Source: Verrucomicrobiota bacterium
GTDB taxonomy: Bacteria; Verrucomicrobiota; Verrucomicrobiia; Limisphaerales; JAEYXS01
DNA: 64,000 bases
Assembly (NCBI GenBank): GCA_023431185.1
Contig: JAEYXS010000037.1
Span: 1-64,000 of the forward strand
Direction of reading: 5' to 3'
The notes beneath the pieces were generated by a model that made no database searches, was not told where the DNA came from, and was given only the letters and a program-made list of their open reading frames with translations. Positions 55,732 through 64,000 of this stretch are shown here, in pieces (position 1 is the stretch's first letter; every line of letters starts with the position of its first letter). A program made the translations under genes and the position numbers.

Positions 55732-58428
55732 TCACTGCTGGTTTTTCAGTTCCAGATTGTCCAGGTAGTAAACGGTCTTGGTCTTGGCGTTGCTGACGAA
55801 GCCGAGCCAGGTGAGGGATTTCCAATCGGCGTTGGTGTTCTTGAGGCCGGTGAATTTCTGCGGGCTTTGTCCGGCTATGGTCACGGTGAGATCCCAGGTG
55901 CCGGTGGATTTGCTGCCCAAGCCTGCCTCGATCTCGAGGCGCACCCATTGGTTGTTTGGGAGGGTGATCTGTTTGCCGGCGGCGGTGAGTTTGCCGCCTT
56001 GGATCCACAGGGCGGGGCCGGTCTTGTAGGGGGCGGAGCTATCGCGCCACTCGTGATTGAAGATCACGCCCGGCTCTAGGTAGATGTCATACGCGCAGGT
56101 GGTGACGCCGTCCTGGTGGCCGGGGTTGAAGTAGAAATGGGGATTGAAAACGGCCTTGAGGTCGGGTGCGTCGGTGATCTTGAGGCTGCGTTTGCCGGAA
56201 GCGGCTTTCTCCTCGGTGACGGCGATGCTGTCGCCTTTCTTCTCGGTGTTGATGCTGGCTTTCTTCACTTCAGCACCGACAGCGAGTTTCTCGAAGTCTT
56301 CCCTGAATGCCATCGGCGGCGGAGGTGGCGCGGCGGGTGGCATCTGGACTTGTGGATAGGTGATGCCGTTAGCGAATTGGACCCAGCGATCGTCACCATA
56401 GACGCCGGCCTTGGAGTAATCGAAAGGTTTGAAGCCCATCTTTAAGGCGGGAGAGCTGGCCGCGAGGGTGAAGTCATATTGTTCGGGGGCGGTGAATTTG
56501 GGATCGGCGATCTGGCTGGAACGGTCTTTGCCGAGCTTTTGCCAGTCGGTGAGGGAGAGGCCGAGGAAGGTGACGGGTTCGCCGGCAGTGTTCCAATACA
56601 GGTTGTTGTTCACGACCACGTTCGTGTCCTTCCAATTGCTCGCGAGCAGGGGGCCGGTGTTCCAGATCACGATGTTGTTCGTGAAGTAGAAGGAGATGTG
56701 TGGCTCCACGCGCGTGCGCTGGAGTTGATGTTCGAGGGCGTAGGCGAAGATGTTGTTCCGGATGACATTCTCGCGGCCGTAGTGCTGATGATAGCCGCCG
56801 GTTTTGGTGTTATAGACGAGGTTGTTCTCCATCACGATACCGGTGCTGCCCTCGTCATTGTAGAGGCCCCAGCCTCCGTAGGTGAAGGAGTTGATGTCAT
56901 GGATGCGGTTGTTGCTGACAGTCGTGCCCTCGGACGGGCCAAGGGTGTAAACCGCGCCCATGTCGCTGAGCATGCCTTTGCCGATGTGGTGGATGTGATT
57001 GAAATCGATCGTGTTTCGCTTGGCCAAACTCTCCGCATAACCCCAGCGCCAGCCGACGGATACGCCAGAGTAAAGGAGGTCGGCGATCTCGTTGTGCGTC
57101 ACCTTGTTGTCGCCGCTGTGGCCGATCCAGACGCCGACGGCGCAGGGGAAGATGTGGCCACCGTGGCGGATGATGTTATTATCAATCGTATTGTGGCTCG
57201 TGCGGTCGTCGGGTTTGGCAGCGATGCCGGTCTCGCCGATACGCACGCCGCCCGCGCCGAAGTCGTAGAGGTAGCAATGGCGCACGACGTTATCCTTGCA
57301 GCCCTTGCGGAACCAGATGGCATAGGTGCCGATGCGGCCGATCTCACAATTCTCAATGGTGATGTTGCGCGCGCCATCCGCCATGATAACGGCGTCGATA
57401 GGCGAGGCGGCTTGCGCGGGTTCGAAGCCGGTGGGCGGGGTGAGCCATTGGGCGTGCTGGAAGGTCAGGCCTTTGAAGGTGACATGGCTGACGAATTTGC
57501 CATTGGCCGAATCGCCCGTGATGACGAGGAACTTGTCCGTCACGGGGGCATAGACATCCGCGTTTGCCATCTGCTCGTTGGCCCGCGGCCGGTAGTGGAG
57601 CGTGCCGGTGCGGCTGAGGAACCATTCGCCGGGGGCATCCAGGGCGGCGAGGTAGTTCTCGAAGTGGAAACCGGTTTTGTGGTCCCAGGAGTTCCATGAT
57701 TTCATGCCTTCGCCGGAGGTGGTGAAGGTGCCGGTGGCGATGTCGATGGAATCGAGGAAACGGCGGGTGTTATCCCATTTGTGAAAGGCGACGAGGTTGA
57801 CGTCTTTCAATTCGTCCGGTTTGAGGGCGACGAGGGTCACGAGATTTCCGGGCGAGGTGGTGACGGTCTGGGTGGCCTTCTTGGGGCGGCCTTGGCCGGG
57901 TACGTGGATCTCTTCCTCCACGCTCTGCATGTAGTAGAAGAACTTGTTCGGGGTGCGGGCACGGGTGGCGCGGGTGCCGTTCACCCAGAGCTGCTCGAAA
58001 TACCATTTCCCGGCGGCCACATCCGGGACTTGTGCCGTCCAGATGCCGTTGGGTTGCCGCTGAAAGCCGCCGATGGCCCGGCCGCCATCGAAAATGGGTT
58101 TCACCCCTGGAGCAGCCACATAACGAACCGGTCCGGCGGCGGTGCCACTGTCGGCGAGGTCAAACTTCACGGCATTGGTCAGGAAATATTTGCCCTCGGC
58201 GAAGTAAACGGTGACGGGCTCGTTCGGGGTGGCCGCTTTGATTTTGCGCACGGCGAGGCGGGCACCATCGAGCGAGGCGAGCGGGCCATCGGTCTTGGCG
58301 GCGTTGGGCGTGGCGAGTTTGCCGGACCATTGGTCGTTGCCGGTGGGGGCGACGTGGAGGGTGGCGGCGGAAAGTGACGAAACCATGCCGCTCAAGAGGA
58401 ACAGGGCGATGAGAAATGGGCGCTGCAT
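55732..58428 (-). CDS. Secreted right-handed beta-helix protein with C-terminal sandwich domain
   Basis: An 898-residue exported protein. The signal peptide covers residues 1-21, followed by the block LHVAPTGNDQWSGKL that begins many DUF1565-type parallel beta-helix proteins. Residues ~290-660 contain the coils (ITIENCEIGRIGTYAIWFRK, NVVRHCYLYDFGAGGVRIG, NTIDFNHIHHIGKGMLSDMG, NNRIHDINSFTYGGWGLYND, NVIRNNIFAYALEHQLQR). The last ~180 residues form a jelly-roll-like domain (FREDFEKLAVGAEVKK to YYLDNLELKNQQ) of the kind that binds sugars. Such proteins are polysaccharide lyases, hydrolases or epimerases; no catalytic set can be assigned here. It is followed on the other strand by frr. Confidence 0.8.
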   Translation of the reverse strand: MQRPFLIALFLLSGMVSSLSAATLHVAPTGNDQWSGKLATPNAAKTDGPLASLDGARLAVRKIKAATPNEPVTVYFAEGKYFLTNAVKFDLADSGTAAGPVRYVAAPGVKPIFDGGRAIGGFQRQPNGIWTAQVPDVAAGKWYFEQLWVNGTRATRARTPNKFFYYMQSVEEEIHVPGQGRPKKATQTVTTSPGNLVTLVALKPDELKDVNLVAFHKWDNTRRFLDSIDIATGTFTTSGEGMKSWNSWDHKTGFHFENYLAALDAPGEWFLSRTGTLHYRPRANEQMANADVYAPVTDKFLVITGDSANGKFVSHVTFKGLTFQHAQWLTPPTGFEPAQAASPIDAVIMADGARNITIENCEIGRIGTYAIWFRKGCKDNVVRHCYLYDFGAGGVRIGETGIAAKPDDRTSHNTIDNNIIRHGGHIFPCAVGVWIGHSGDNKVTHNEIADLLYSGVSVGWRWGYAESLAKRNTIDFNHIHHIGKGMLSDMGAVYTLGPSEGTTVSNNRIHDINSFTYGGWGLYNDEGSTGIVMENNLVYNTKTGGYHQHYGRENVIRNNIFAYALEHQLQRTRVEPHISFYFTNNIVIWNTGPLLASNWKDTNVVVNNNLYWNTAGEPVTFLGLSLTDWQKLGKDRSSQIADPKFTAPEQYDFTLAASSPALKMGFKPFDYSKAGVYGDDRWVQFANGITYPQVQMPPAAPPPPPMAFREDFEKLAVGAEVKKASINTEKKGDSIAVTEEKAASGKRSLKITDAPDLKAVFNPHFYFNPGHQDGVTTCAYDIYLEPGVIFNHEWRDSSAPYKTGPALWIQGGKLTAAGKQITLPNNQWVRLEIEAGLGSKSTGTWDLTVTIAGQSPQKFTGLKNTNADWKSLTWLGFVSNAKTKTVYYLDNLELKNQQ

Positions 58429-58493
58429 ATGACAAAGAATGGACGAAGGCAGAGTGCGGTATGTTCAAGGGGAGGGGAAGGCGGGAATATTAG

Positions 58494-58562
58494 GTTAGCC
58501 GCAAAAAGGCACAGAAGGCGCAAAAAGGGGAACAGGAGGGAACAGAGGAAAACAGAAAAGGC
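58494..58562 (+). repeat. AAAAAGG/GGAACAG-rich dispersed repeat
   Basis: Degenerate block of GCAAAAAGG, CACAGAAGGCGCAAAAAGG, GGAACAGGAGG and GAACAGAGG units in the 192-base gap between the beta-helix and LysM genes. I see no gene there. Confidence 0.45.
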
Positions 58563-58620
58563 GGGCCATAAAGATGAGGCGAGCTTTCAGCCGGAGTCGG
58601 GGGTCGATGCTATGCCGGGA

Positions 58621-59271
58621 TTACTTCGTGGCAGCACCTTTCTTTTTTGGTGGTTCCTTTGGTTTCGGAATCGTAATGACTATCCCTGATTGTATGCTGT
58701 CCGGGTTTTTAATCTTCGTTTTATTGGCTTCGTATATGTGGCGCCATTGCTTGGCGTCGCCATAGAAGAGTTTGGCTATCCCTGAGAGAGTGCCGCCATC
58801 ATCGGCTGAACTGATGGTGTAAGAACAGGGCAAGGGCTGGGAACGGATTCGGGTGTCATCCGCTGCTTCCCACTTGGTGAAAAGCTCGGAGAGAAGCCCG
58901 TTTTCCAATTCTGGTATATCAAGCAACTTCAACTGATACGATACAAGTTCACCGCGGCTGCTGAAGTGAACCATATTAGTGATACCGGAGGCGCTGATGA
59001 TGCGGAAACTTAATTGAGTTGGGATGGGGTGGTAGAAAGTTCCATCATTTGGTGCTCGATCATGGCCCCAGTTCTTAAAATTCTCGATGTCGCGCAGGCA
59101 GGAGAGAACGGTGTCGCCCTCAGATTTAGCGACGGTGCGCCAGTGTTTTTCGGAATCATAGCGTTCATACCGAGCCACTTCGTTTGTGGCCGGAAGTCCT
59201 GCGCACAGTTTTCCGTTGAGAAAAGTCGAACACAACAGCACAGCAAGAGTTGCAAGCAAAGTGGCGTTCAT
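58621..59271 (-). CDS. Exported protein with C-terminal LysM domain
   Basis: A 216-residue protein from the ATG at 59271; an in-frame start at 59298 would bury the signal peptide (NATLLATLAVLLCSTFLNGKL). The middle region (residues ~25-145) is of unknown type and reads like a small periplasmic domain (RYDSEKHWRTVAKSEGDTVL). Residues ~150-200 form a LysM-like peptidoglycan-binding motif: SYTISSADDGGTLSGIAKLF, YGDAKQWRHIYEANKTKI, NPDSIQSGIVITIP. The C-terminus is Lys/Pro-rich (KPKEPPKKKGAATK). It probably associates with the cell wall. The base composition is lower in G+C than in most neighbours. Confidence 0.75.
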   Translation of the reverse strand: MNATLLATLAVLLCSTFLNGKLCAGLPATNEVARYERYDSEKHWRTVAKSEGDTVLSCLRDIENFKNWGHDRAPNDGTFYHPIPTQLSFRIISASGITNMVHFSSRGELVSYQLKLLDIPELENGLLSELFTKWEAADDTRIRSQPLPCSYTISSADDGGTLSGIAKLFYGDAKQWRHIYEANKTKIKNPDSIQSGIVITIPKPKEPPKKKGAATK

Positions 59272-59360
59272 GCTGCGGTCAAGATTGAAAGGATGCACTC
59301 ATCATGTTCACGATGGCAGGGCAGTGTAAGGTGTCAAGAATGGGGAGAGGCAACGGCGTC

Positions 59361-59377
59361 GCGGCAGGGACGCCCTA
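59361..59377. repeat. GCAGGGACGCCCTACC-type dispersed repeat
   Basis: GGCAGGGACGCCCTACC just beyond the stop of the DUF1801 gene. The sequence GGCAGGGACGCCGTAG at 7468-7483, forming the end of another gene, shares GGCAGGGACGCC. Confidence 0.45.
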
Positions 59378-59764
59378 CCGGATATCAGTCGGGTCGCCGT
59401 GGTCTTGGTTGAGTTTCACGGCGGCTTTGACGAGTTTGCGGACGGTGGTGGCGGCGATGGAATCGCCGGCGCGGAGTTCGAGGGTGGCCATCTCGTATTT
59501 GCCGCCGGGTTTCAGGCGGGGCTCGATCGTGCGCAGGAGCTGGCCGCGCCAGAAGCCGAAGAGGACGCGTTCTTCCTCGGCGCGGATGAGGAGCGCGGGG
59601 CCGTTACTGAAGTAAACGAGGTGACCCCACTTGATGACTTCCTCGAGCTTGGCGGCGGCTTTGACGGTGTCGCGCAGGGTGGTGACGCAATCCCAGCGCC
59701 AGCCTTTCAACGCGGCGAGGTAGGCGTCGGGATTCGCCGCTGGGGTGACTTTCTTCATGGGCAT
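59375..59764 (-). CDS. DUF1801-family protein
   Basis: A 129-residue soluble protein of the DUF1801/YdhG-like family (PF08818). It has the typical helix AALKGWRWDCVTTLRDTVKA, then LEEVIKWGHLVYFSNGPALL, FGFWRGQLL and KYEMATLELR. These proteins adopt an iron-sulfur-scaffold-like SufE/NifU fold relative; the function is unknown. The start at 59764 is chosen over the frame opening at 59800 because the conserved part begins here; ATG at 59758 is equally possible. There is no obvious partner among its neighbours. Confidence 0.8.
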   Translation of the reverse strand: MPMKKVTPAANPDAYLAALKGWRWDCVTTLRDTVKAAAKLEEVIKWGHLVYFSNGPALLIRAEEERVLFGFWRGQLLRTIEPRLKPGGKYEMATLELRAGDSIAATTVRKLVKAAVKLNQDHGDPTDIR

Positions 59765-59914
59765 AGGCAAGAGACTATGCTGGGTGAATATAAGGAGCAA
59801 GTGAAGGGGACGATTTACGAGCTCGTGAGGAAAATTGAGTGCAGAGCATCGAAAGAGGAGAAAACTGGAGCGCTCTCATCCGCGCATGCGGGACGCTATG
59901 GTCGTGACGTGACG

Positions 59915-60271
59915 TTACTGCGTCACGGGGCCTTGAGCGGGCAAGGTGGAGGGGCTGTTGGTGCCAGGAGGCTCGAAGCGGATGATGGTCTCGCCGGGTT
60001 TGGCGTAGCCGAGGCGTTCGCGGGCGAGGCGTTCGACGGCTTTCGGAGCCGTGGCCGGATCGCGCAAAGTATCGATGGACGCCTTGAGCTGGCGGGCGTT
60101 TTCTTCTTCCAAGCGGATCTCCGTATCCAGGCGCAGGATCTCTTTGCGCATGCGCTCGTTTTGCTGGATGAGGGGTAGGTACCAGACGCCGACACCGAGA
60201 AGAATGGCGACGACAATGAGGCCCAAAACCAACTGAGTTAAACGGTCCCAGATGTTTACGCCATCGCTCAT
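59915..60271 (-). CDS. FtsB/DivIC-family septum formation initiator
   Basis: A 118-residue bitopic membrane protein: a short cytoplasmic start (MSDGVNIWDRLTQ), one transmembrane helix (LVLGLIVVAILLGVGVWYL, residues ~14-32), then a coiled coil (NERMRKEILRLDTEIRLEEE, residues ~38-75) and the C-terminal ARERLGYAKPGETIIRFEPP block found in FtsB/DivIC. It should link FtsL and FtsQ homologues in the divisome. TTTAAT lies eight bases before ATG with TTCACA 18 bases further up. It is located near xerC/D, as cell-division genes often are. Confidence 0.88.
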   Translation of the reverse strand: MSDGVNIWDRLTQLVLGLIVVAILLGVGVWYLPLIQQNERMRKEILRLDTEIRLEEENARQLKASIDTLRDPATAPKAVERLARERLGYAKPGETIIRFEPPGTNSPSTLPAQGPVTQ

Positions 60272-60334
60272 GTGCGCTGATTAAAAGCAGAGTTGCGGCC
60301 GTTTGTGAAGCCGGGAAATGAAAAAAACGTTCAT

Positions 60335-60712
60335 TTACTTGTACAAACGCTTCGCTTCGGTGAGTTTTTTCTCGGGGTTGAAGGTGAGGCGCAGGTAGGC
60401 ATCGGGCGAGCTGGCGATCGAACTGGCGTAGAGGCCGTAGTGGCCACTGGTGATGACGGTGCCGCCATCCGAGCCACGGTAGGTGAGCCATTCGCAGACC
60501 TGGGTGCCATCGGTAAGCGTGGCGGTTTTATCGGGCGGGCCCATCTCTTTCACGGCGTCGTCAAAGGTGTAGGTGCCGATGCGGGAGGTCCAATCGATCT
60601 TGCTCGTCTGGCAGCCGGTGAAGAGGCCGAGTGCGAGGAGCAGGGCGCAGAACGGGTTGAGCCAGAGTCCGGCAAAGCGTGACGGTTTAGGCGCGGGGGT
60701 GGGCGGATTCAT
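60335..60712 (-). CDS. Small lipoprotein, unknown function
   Basis: A 125-residue lipoprotein with lipobox LFTGC (Cys34) after a hydrophobic stretch (NPFCALLLALGLFTG). The mature part begins QTSKIDWTSRIGTYTFDDAV and reads KEMGPPDKTATLTDGTQVCE, LTYRGS, then YLRLTFNPEKKLTEAKRLYK. The EMGPPDK...LTDG...WLTY pattern resembles the SmpA/OmlA-like outer-membrane lipoprotein fold (BamE-type), though this is only a resemblance. The start codon lies 26 bases inside the recombinase gene, so translation is probably coupled to it. Confidence 0.7.
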   Translation of the reverse strand: MNPPTPAPKPSRFAGLWLNPFCALLLALGLFTGCQTSKIDWTSRIGTYTFDDAVKEMGPPDKTATLTDGTQVCEWLTYRGSDGGTVITSGHYGLYASSIASSPDAYLRLTFNPEKKLTEAKRLYK

Positions 60713-61646
60713 AGGCTTTCTTGAGGCGATCCGTGGTCAAATGGGTGTAAACCTGCGTGGTCACGAGGTGCGCGTGGCCGAGGAGTTCCTGCACGCTGCG
60801 GAGGTCGGCACCGTTATCCAACAGATGGGTGGCGTAGCTGTGACGGAGCTTGTGGGGAGTCAAAGCGGGGTCCAATCCGCTGGCGGCGAGGTAGCGTTTC
60901 AAGCGGAGTTGCACGAGGCGCGGTTGCAATGGTGTTTGCGATGCGGGCTTGCTGAAGAAGAGGGGGCCGGTAGCGGCGTTGTGGGTGCCCAAGGCCAGGC
61001 GATAGCGCCGGATGGCTTCCAAGGCGGGCGCGCCAATGGGCACCTGACGTTCCTTGCGACCTTTGCCGCGCACACGGATGAGTTGCTCGTTCCAGTCGAT
61101 GTCCTCGACGTTGATGCCGCAGGCCTCGCTGATACGCAGGCCACAGGAGTAGATGGTCTCCTGCACGGCGGCGTCCCTGAGAAATTCAGCGGGGTCGATG
61201 CCCTTGGCGTCGGATTTCTGAAGGGCTTCGAGTTCGCGCAAGGGAGCTTCGAGGAGCGATTGGGTCTGGGCGGGCGTGAGGAACTTGGGCAGACGCTTGG
61301 GTTGCTTGGGCAGGGTCAGGTTGCGGATGGGCGTGGCCTCGATCTCGCCGCGGCGAACGAGAAACTTGTAGAAGGTCCGCAGGGCGCTGAACCGGATCTG
61401 GATGGAGGAGCGGCCGTAGTTCTTCCGCCCGAGGTAACGGAGGAAGGCGCGGAAATCATCGCGTTGGAGGGATTTCCAAGCGGGTTGGGTCTGGCGGTCT
61501 TCGGCATGCCAGCGGCAGAAATCGAGCAGGGCTTCGCGGTAGTTGCGCTGGGTGTAGGGCGAGGCGTCGCGGTCCGTGGCGAGATGCTGGAGGAACTGCA
61601 GGAGCAGTTCGTCTTTGATCTCGGTGGCGGACGGAGCTTCGGACAT
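60687..61646 (-). CDS. Tyrosine recombinase XerC/XerD-like
   Basis: Site-specific recombinase, 319 residues, probably resolving chromosome dimers at dif before division. The ATG at 61646 is chosen; the frame is open upstream, but this gives the normal Xer length and has a promoter element before it. The N-terminal SAM-like core-binding domain (residues ~10-100) is followed by the catalytic domain with the full set Arg171 (GLRISEACG), Lys195 (GKGRKER), His265 and Arg268 (TPHKLRHSYATH), His291 (LLGHAHL) and nucleophile Tyr300 (VYTHL). XerC and XerD cannot be told apart from one copy. There are no signs of a mobile element around it, which argues against a phage or transposon integrase. Confidence 0.9.
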   Translation of the reverse strand: MSEAPSATEIKDELLLQFLQHLATDRDASPYTQRNYREALLDFCRWHAEDRQTQPAWKSLQRDDFRAFLRYLGRKNYGRSSIQIRFSALRTFYKFLVRRGEIEATPIRNLTLPKQPKRLPKFLTPAQTQSLLEAPLRELEALQKSDAKGIDPAEFLRDAAVQETIYSCGLRISEACGINVEDIDWNEQLIRVRGKGRKERQVPIGAPALEAIRRYRLALGTHNAATGPLFFSKPASQTPLQPRLVQLRLKRYLAASGLDPALTPHKLRHSYATHLLDNGADLRSVQELLGHAHLVTTQVYTHLTTDRLKKAYESAHPRA

Positions 61647-61652
61647 GGTGAT

Positions 61653-61681
61653 ACGATAGCCGATGATAGCCGAAATACCAA
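61653..61681 (-). promoter_or_regulatory. Promoter-like element before the xer gene
   Basis: On the minus strand TTGGTA, 17 bases, TATCGT, six bases (ATCACC), ATG at 61646. It is consistent with the leaderless layout seen at sulfatase genes. Confidence 0.4.
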
Positions 61682-61702
61682 GCATGTCCCGCAAGACGCG
61701 GC

Positions 61703-64000
61703 CTAACTATCCGGGAATTCGAACTCCACCTTGCCAGTCTTCTTCACGACCAGATGCGCCTTGAAGGGCTTGCCGGAGCGCGAGACGAAGCCGGTGAGCA
61801 GGTCGGTGCGCTTGTTCTTGAGCAACTTCTCCGCCTGTTCCTTGTCGATGGCAAGCTGGCAAATGAGCTTGCCGGTCTTGAAGGTGCACTTCTTGGCGTC
61901 GCGCTGCGTGTTCTCGCAGAGATAGTTGTCCGCCGTCTCGAAGACCTGGCCGCCGCACTTCGGGCATTTGCCGTTGAGCGGGGTGAGACCGGTGAAGTCG
62001 ATCTTCGGTGCGGGCTCTTTGCTCTTCGCGCCTTTCTTGGCCTCGCGCGGCGGGAACTCGAACTTCACTTCGCCCTTCTTGAGGACCATGAAGGCATCGA
62101 ACTTGCGGTTCGTCTTCTTGGAGACGAAGCCCTTCAGCACATCCGTTTTGCCGTCGGCGAGGAGCTTCGCCATCTGCGTGGCATCGATCTCCTGTTGGAG
62201 GATGACCTTGGACGCACGGAAGTCGCAGGTCTTCTCGGGGCCGGTCGCCTTCTCGCAGATGTAATGCAGGCCGTGCTCGAACACTTGCGCGCCGCACTTC
62301 GGGCATTTGCCCAAGGGCGTCTTGCCGGTGAAATCGACAGGGGCTGAAGATTCGCCTTCCTTCTTGTTATCGCCGAAATCGAACTCGAGCTTGTGCTCAT
62401 CGCTGAGCTTGAGCATCGCGGCGAAGGGGAATCCCTGACGGCTGCGGAAACCTTGCAGCGGACCGAGGACGCGATTCTGGATCAGTGTCTCGGATTCCGA
62501 GGCCTCCATGATGCGGCCGGAGAGGAATTTCGGCAGGCTGAAATCGCACTTGGTGCACTGGAAGCGGCGGTAATTCTCCTTCACAGTCGCACCGCACTTC
62601 GGGCAGGGCGTCTTGAGATCACCGAAATCACCAGGCACTTCTTCGCCCTGAAAACCTTTCGTGCGCTCGACGATCCGGCGCGTCATGTCCGCGATCTGGG
62701 ACATGAAATCTGGACGCGAGAGCTTGCCATGCTCCATCTGCTTGAGCTTGAACTCCCATTCACCCGTGAGTTCCGGTTTGGACAGCTCTTGGATGTTCAG
62801 ACCGCGCAGCAGCGCGATGAGCATGAACGCCTTGCCCGTGGGTTGGAGTTCGTTGCCATTGCGGAGCAGATACTCTTCGTTGACGAGACCTTCGATGATG
62901 GAGGCGCGCGTAGCGGGTGTGCCGAGGCCGCGTTCGCTCATCGCTTCGCGCAAACCTTCGTCGTCCACCAACTTGCCAGCACCTTCCATCGCGGAGAGCA
63001 ACGTCGCTTCCGAATAGCGCGGCGGGGGCTTGGTCTGCGATTCCTTGAGCTCGATATCGCGCGTGTGGACCTTTTCATCGGCCTTCACCGGCACGAGATT
63101 GCTCGTGGTATCGTCGCTATCGCCCGCGCCTTCCTTGCCGTAAACTTCGAGCCAGCCCGCTTTGACGAGCACTTTGCCTTCCGTCTTGAAGGGCTCGCCT
63201 TCCACGCGCGTGATGCGGGTGGTGATGAGGTATTCCGCCGCCGGATAAAATACGGACAGGAACCGGCGCACGACCATGTCGTAAACCTTCTGCTCCACTT
63301 CGCTCAGGTCCTTCGGCGCAACACCTGTGGGAATGATCGCAAAGTGATCCGAGATCTTCGCGTTGTTGAAAATGCGCTTGTTAGGGCGTACCCAGCCCGC
63401 TTCCAGAATGGTGTTCGCGAAGCGCTCGTAAGCGGTGCCCGCCATCGACTCCAGCGTCGTGCGCGTGGTGCCGAGATAATCTTCTGGCAAAGCACGGGCG
63501 TCAGTACGCGGATAGGTCAAAACCTTGTGACGTTCGTAGAGCGCCTGGGCGATTTGCAGTGTGCGCGAAGCGGAGAGGCCGAAACGGCGGTTCGCATCGC
63601 GCTGCAAGCTGGTGAGATCGTAGAGGAGCTGGGAAAGCTGGCTGCTCGGTTTGCTTTCCTCGGTGACGATGCCCGGTTTGCCGAGGCACTTTGTCTTGAT
63701 CTCTTCGGCCTTGGCCTTATCCCAGATGCGCTCGGCGCGCAGGGCTTCATCGGCTTCCTTGCCGCCAGCGGGTTTGGAAAACTTCTCATCAAACCAGCGG
63801 CCGACGTATTCACCAGCTTCGCAAGTGAAGGTGGCGTTCGCTTCCCAGTAAGTGCGCGGGATGAAGCGACGAATCTTTTCCTCACGCTCCACCAAGATGG
63901 CGAGCGTGGGAGTCTGCACGCGACCGACCGTGGTCTTGTTGAACCCACCGCCCTTGGAATTGAAGGCGGTCATCACGCGCGTGCCGTTGATGCCCACGAG
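61703..64000 (-). CDS. topB: DNA topoisomerase III-like type IA topoisomerase (partial, N-terminus off window)
   Basis: The C-terminal 765 residues of a type IA topoisomerase; the Toprim domain lies beyond the window edge. VGRVQTPTLAILVEREEKI and the catalytic tyrosine in KVLTYPRTDARALPEDY (63512-63514) have the YPRTD form of topoisomerase III rather than the YMRTD of topoisomerase I. RATRASIIEGL-type motif GTPATRASIIEGLVNEEYL follows. The C-terminus carries a four-cysteine ribbon (CPKCGATV...CTKCDF) and two ~85-residue repeats, each with a zinc ribbon (CPKCGAQV...C...C, CPKCGGQV...C...C) and a PF13342-like fold (KGFVSKKTNRKFDAFMVLKK). The tail makes it longer than E. coli TopB. It relaxes or decatenates DNA. 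The xer gene follows after 56 bases. Confidence 0.85.
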   Translation of the reverse strand, partial: LVGINGTRVMTAFNSKGGGFNKTTVGRVQTPTLAILVEREEKIRRFIPRTYWEANATFTCEAGEYVGRWFDEKFSKPAGGKEADEALRAERIWDKAKAEEIKTKCLGKPGIVTEESKPSSQLSQLLYDLTSLQRDANRRFGLSASRTLQIAQALYERHKVLTYPRTDARALPEDYLGTTRTTLESMAGTAYERFANTILEAGWVRPNKRIFNNAKISDHFAIIPTGVAPKDLSEVEQKVYDMVVRRFLSVFYPAAEYLITTRITRVEGEPFKTEGKVLVKAGWLEVYGKEGAGDSDDTTSNLVPVKADEKVHTRDIELKESQTKPPPRYSEATLLSAMEGAGKLVDDEGLREAMSERGLGTPATRASIIEGLVNEEYLLRNGNELQPTGKAFMLIALLRGLNIQELSKPELTGEWEFKLKQMEHGKLSRPDFMSQIADMTRRIVERTKGFQGEEVPGDFGDLKTPCPKCGATVKENYRRFQCTKCDFSLPKFLSGRIMEASESETLIQNRVLGPLQGFRSRQGFPFAAMLKLSDEHKLEFDFGDNKKEGESSAPVDFTGKTPLGKCPKCGAQVFEHGLHYICEKATGPEKTCDFRASKVILQQEIDATQMAKLLADGKTDVLKGFVSKKTNRKFDAFMVLKKGEVKFEFPPREAKKGAKSKEPAPKIDFTGLTPLNGKCPKCGGQVFETADNYLCENTQRDAKKCTFKTGKLICQLAIDKEQAEKLLKNKRTDLLTGFVSRSGKPFKAHLVVKKTGKVEFEFPDS

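Noticed and set aside
56479..57699. Plus-strand frame of 406 codons opposite the beta-helix protein
   Set aside because: Antisense shadow. The beta-helix repeats on the minus strand are unambiguous.
60687..61646. Phage or transposon integrase instead of housekeeping Xer
   Set aside because: Length and motif spacing are of the Xer type, its neighbours are topoisomerase and divisome genes, and no attachment site or phage gene is seen.

Overview
The window is bacterial chromosome, most likely from a free-living member of the Verrucomicrobiota (PVC superphylum; the lineage around Pedosphaera/Limisphaerales is my best guess). Reasons: a large family of secreted formylglycine sulfatases, a PVC-type membrane-bound dehydrogenase with HEAT repeats and a CxxCH haem site, twin-arginine signal peptides, weak or absent Shine-Dalgarno sequences at many starts, and gene ends littered with several families of short dispersed repeats. 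No rRNA, tRNA or CRISPR array was seen. No stretch longer than 300 bases lacks a gene.

Layout. 1-691: one end of an IS1016/IS1595-type insertion sequence, cut by the window edge. 751-5907: two small unknown genes, then an operon of a secreted esterase and an FAD-dependent oxidoreductase (minus strand), and a TIGR01777-family epimerase. 6015-14438: an unknown secreted protein, two tandem membrane GT-C/TPR (TMTC-like) proteins and a DUF2339 polytopic membrane protein. 14472-18478: a PVC-type cytochrome-like dehydrogenase divergent from a Tat-exported amidohydrolase.

18501-43211 is the core. Thirteen S1-family sulfatases lie in 24 kb, together with an alpha/beta hydrolase, an S9 prolyl oligopeptidase/DPP-IV-like peptidase and one unknown secreted beta-rich protein. 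Nine of the sulfatases run head-to-tail on the plus strand (26677-40331), several with 1-4 base gaps or overlaps. All thirteen have N-terminal export signals. No sulfatase-maturing enzyme and no recognisable glycoside hydrolase is present in the island. Flanking genes (PL10-like lyase at 43707-45209, beta-helix protein at 55732-58428, esterase at 3734-4882) could supply other carbohydrate activities. The island looks like a desulfation module for complex sulfated glycans.

43453-52074: a small A+T-rich membrane protein gene, the PL10-like lyase, and a three-gene signalling operon (multi-PAS histidine kinase, single-domain response regulator, REC-PAS-kinase-REC hybrid) joined by 4-base overlaps. 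52313-55571: the conserved rpsB-tsf-pyrH-frr cluster with intergenic hairpins and a strong terminator. 55732-64000 (all minus): the beta-helix protein, a LysM protein, a DUF1801 protein, an FtsB/DivIC-like protein, a lipoprotein overlapping a XerC/D recombinase, and the C-terminal part of a topoisomerase III-like enzyme running off the window.

Three points deserve most attention: the sulfatase-only island; a recurring promoter layout (TTGCCY, 16 bases, TANNNT, 6 bases, ATG) that predicts leaderless mRNAs for several island genes; and a CTTTGAG-type heptamer repeat that forms the signal-peptide coding sequence of three proteins, one of them unrelated to the others.
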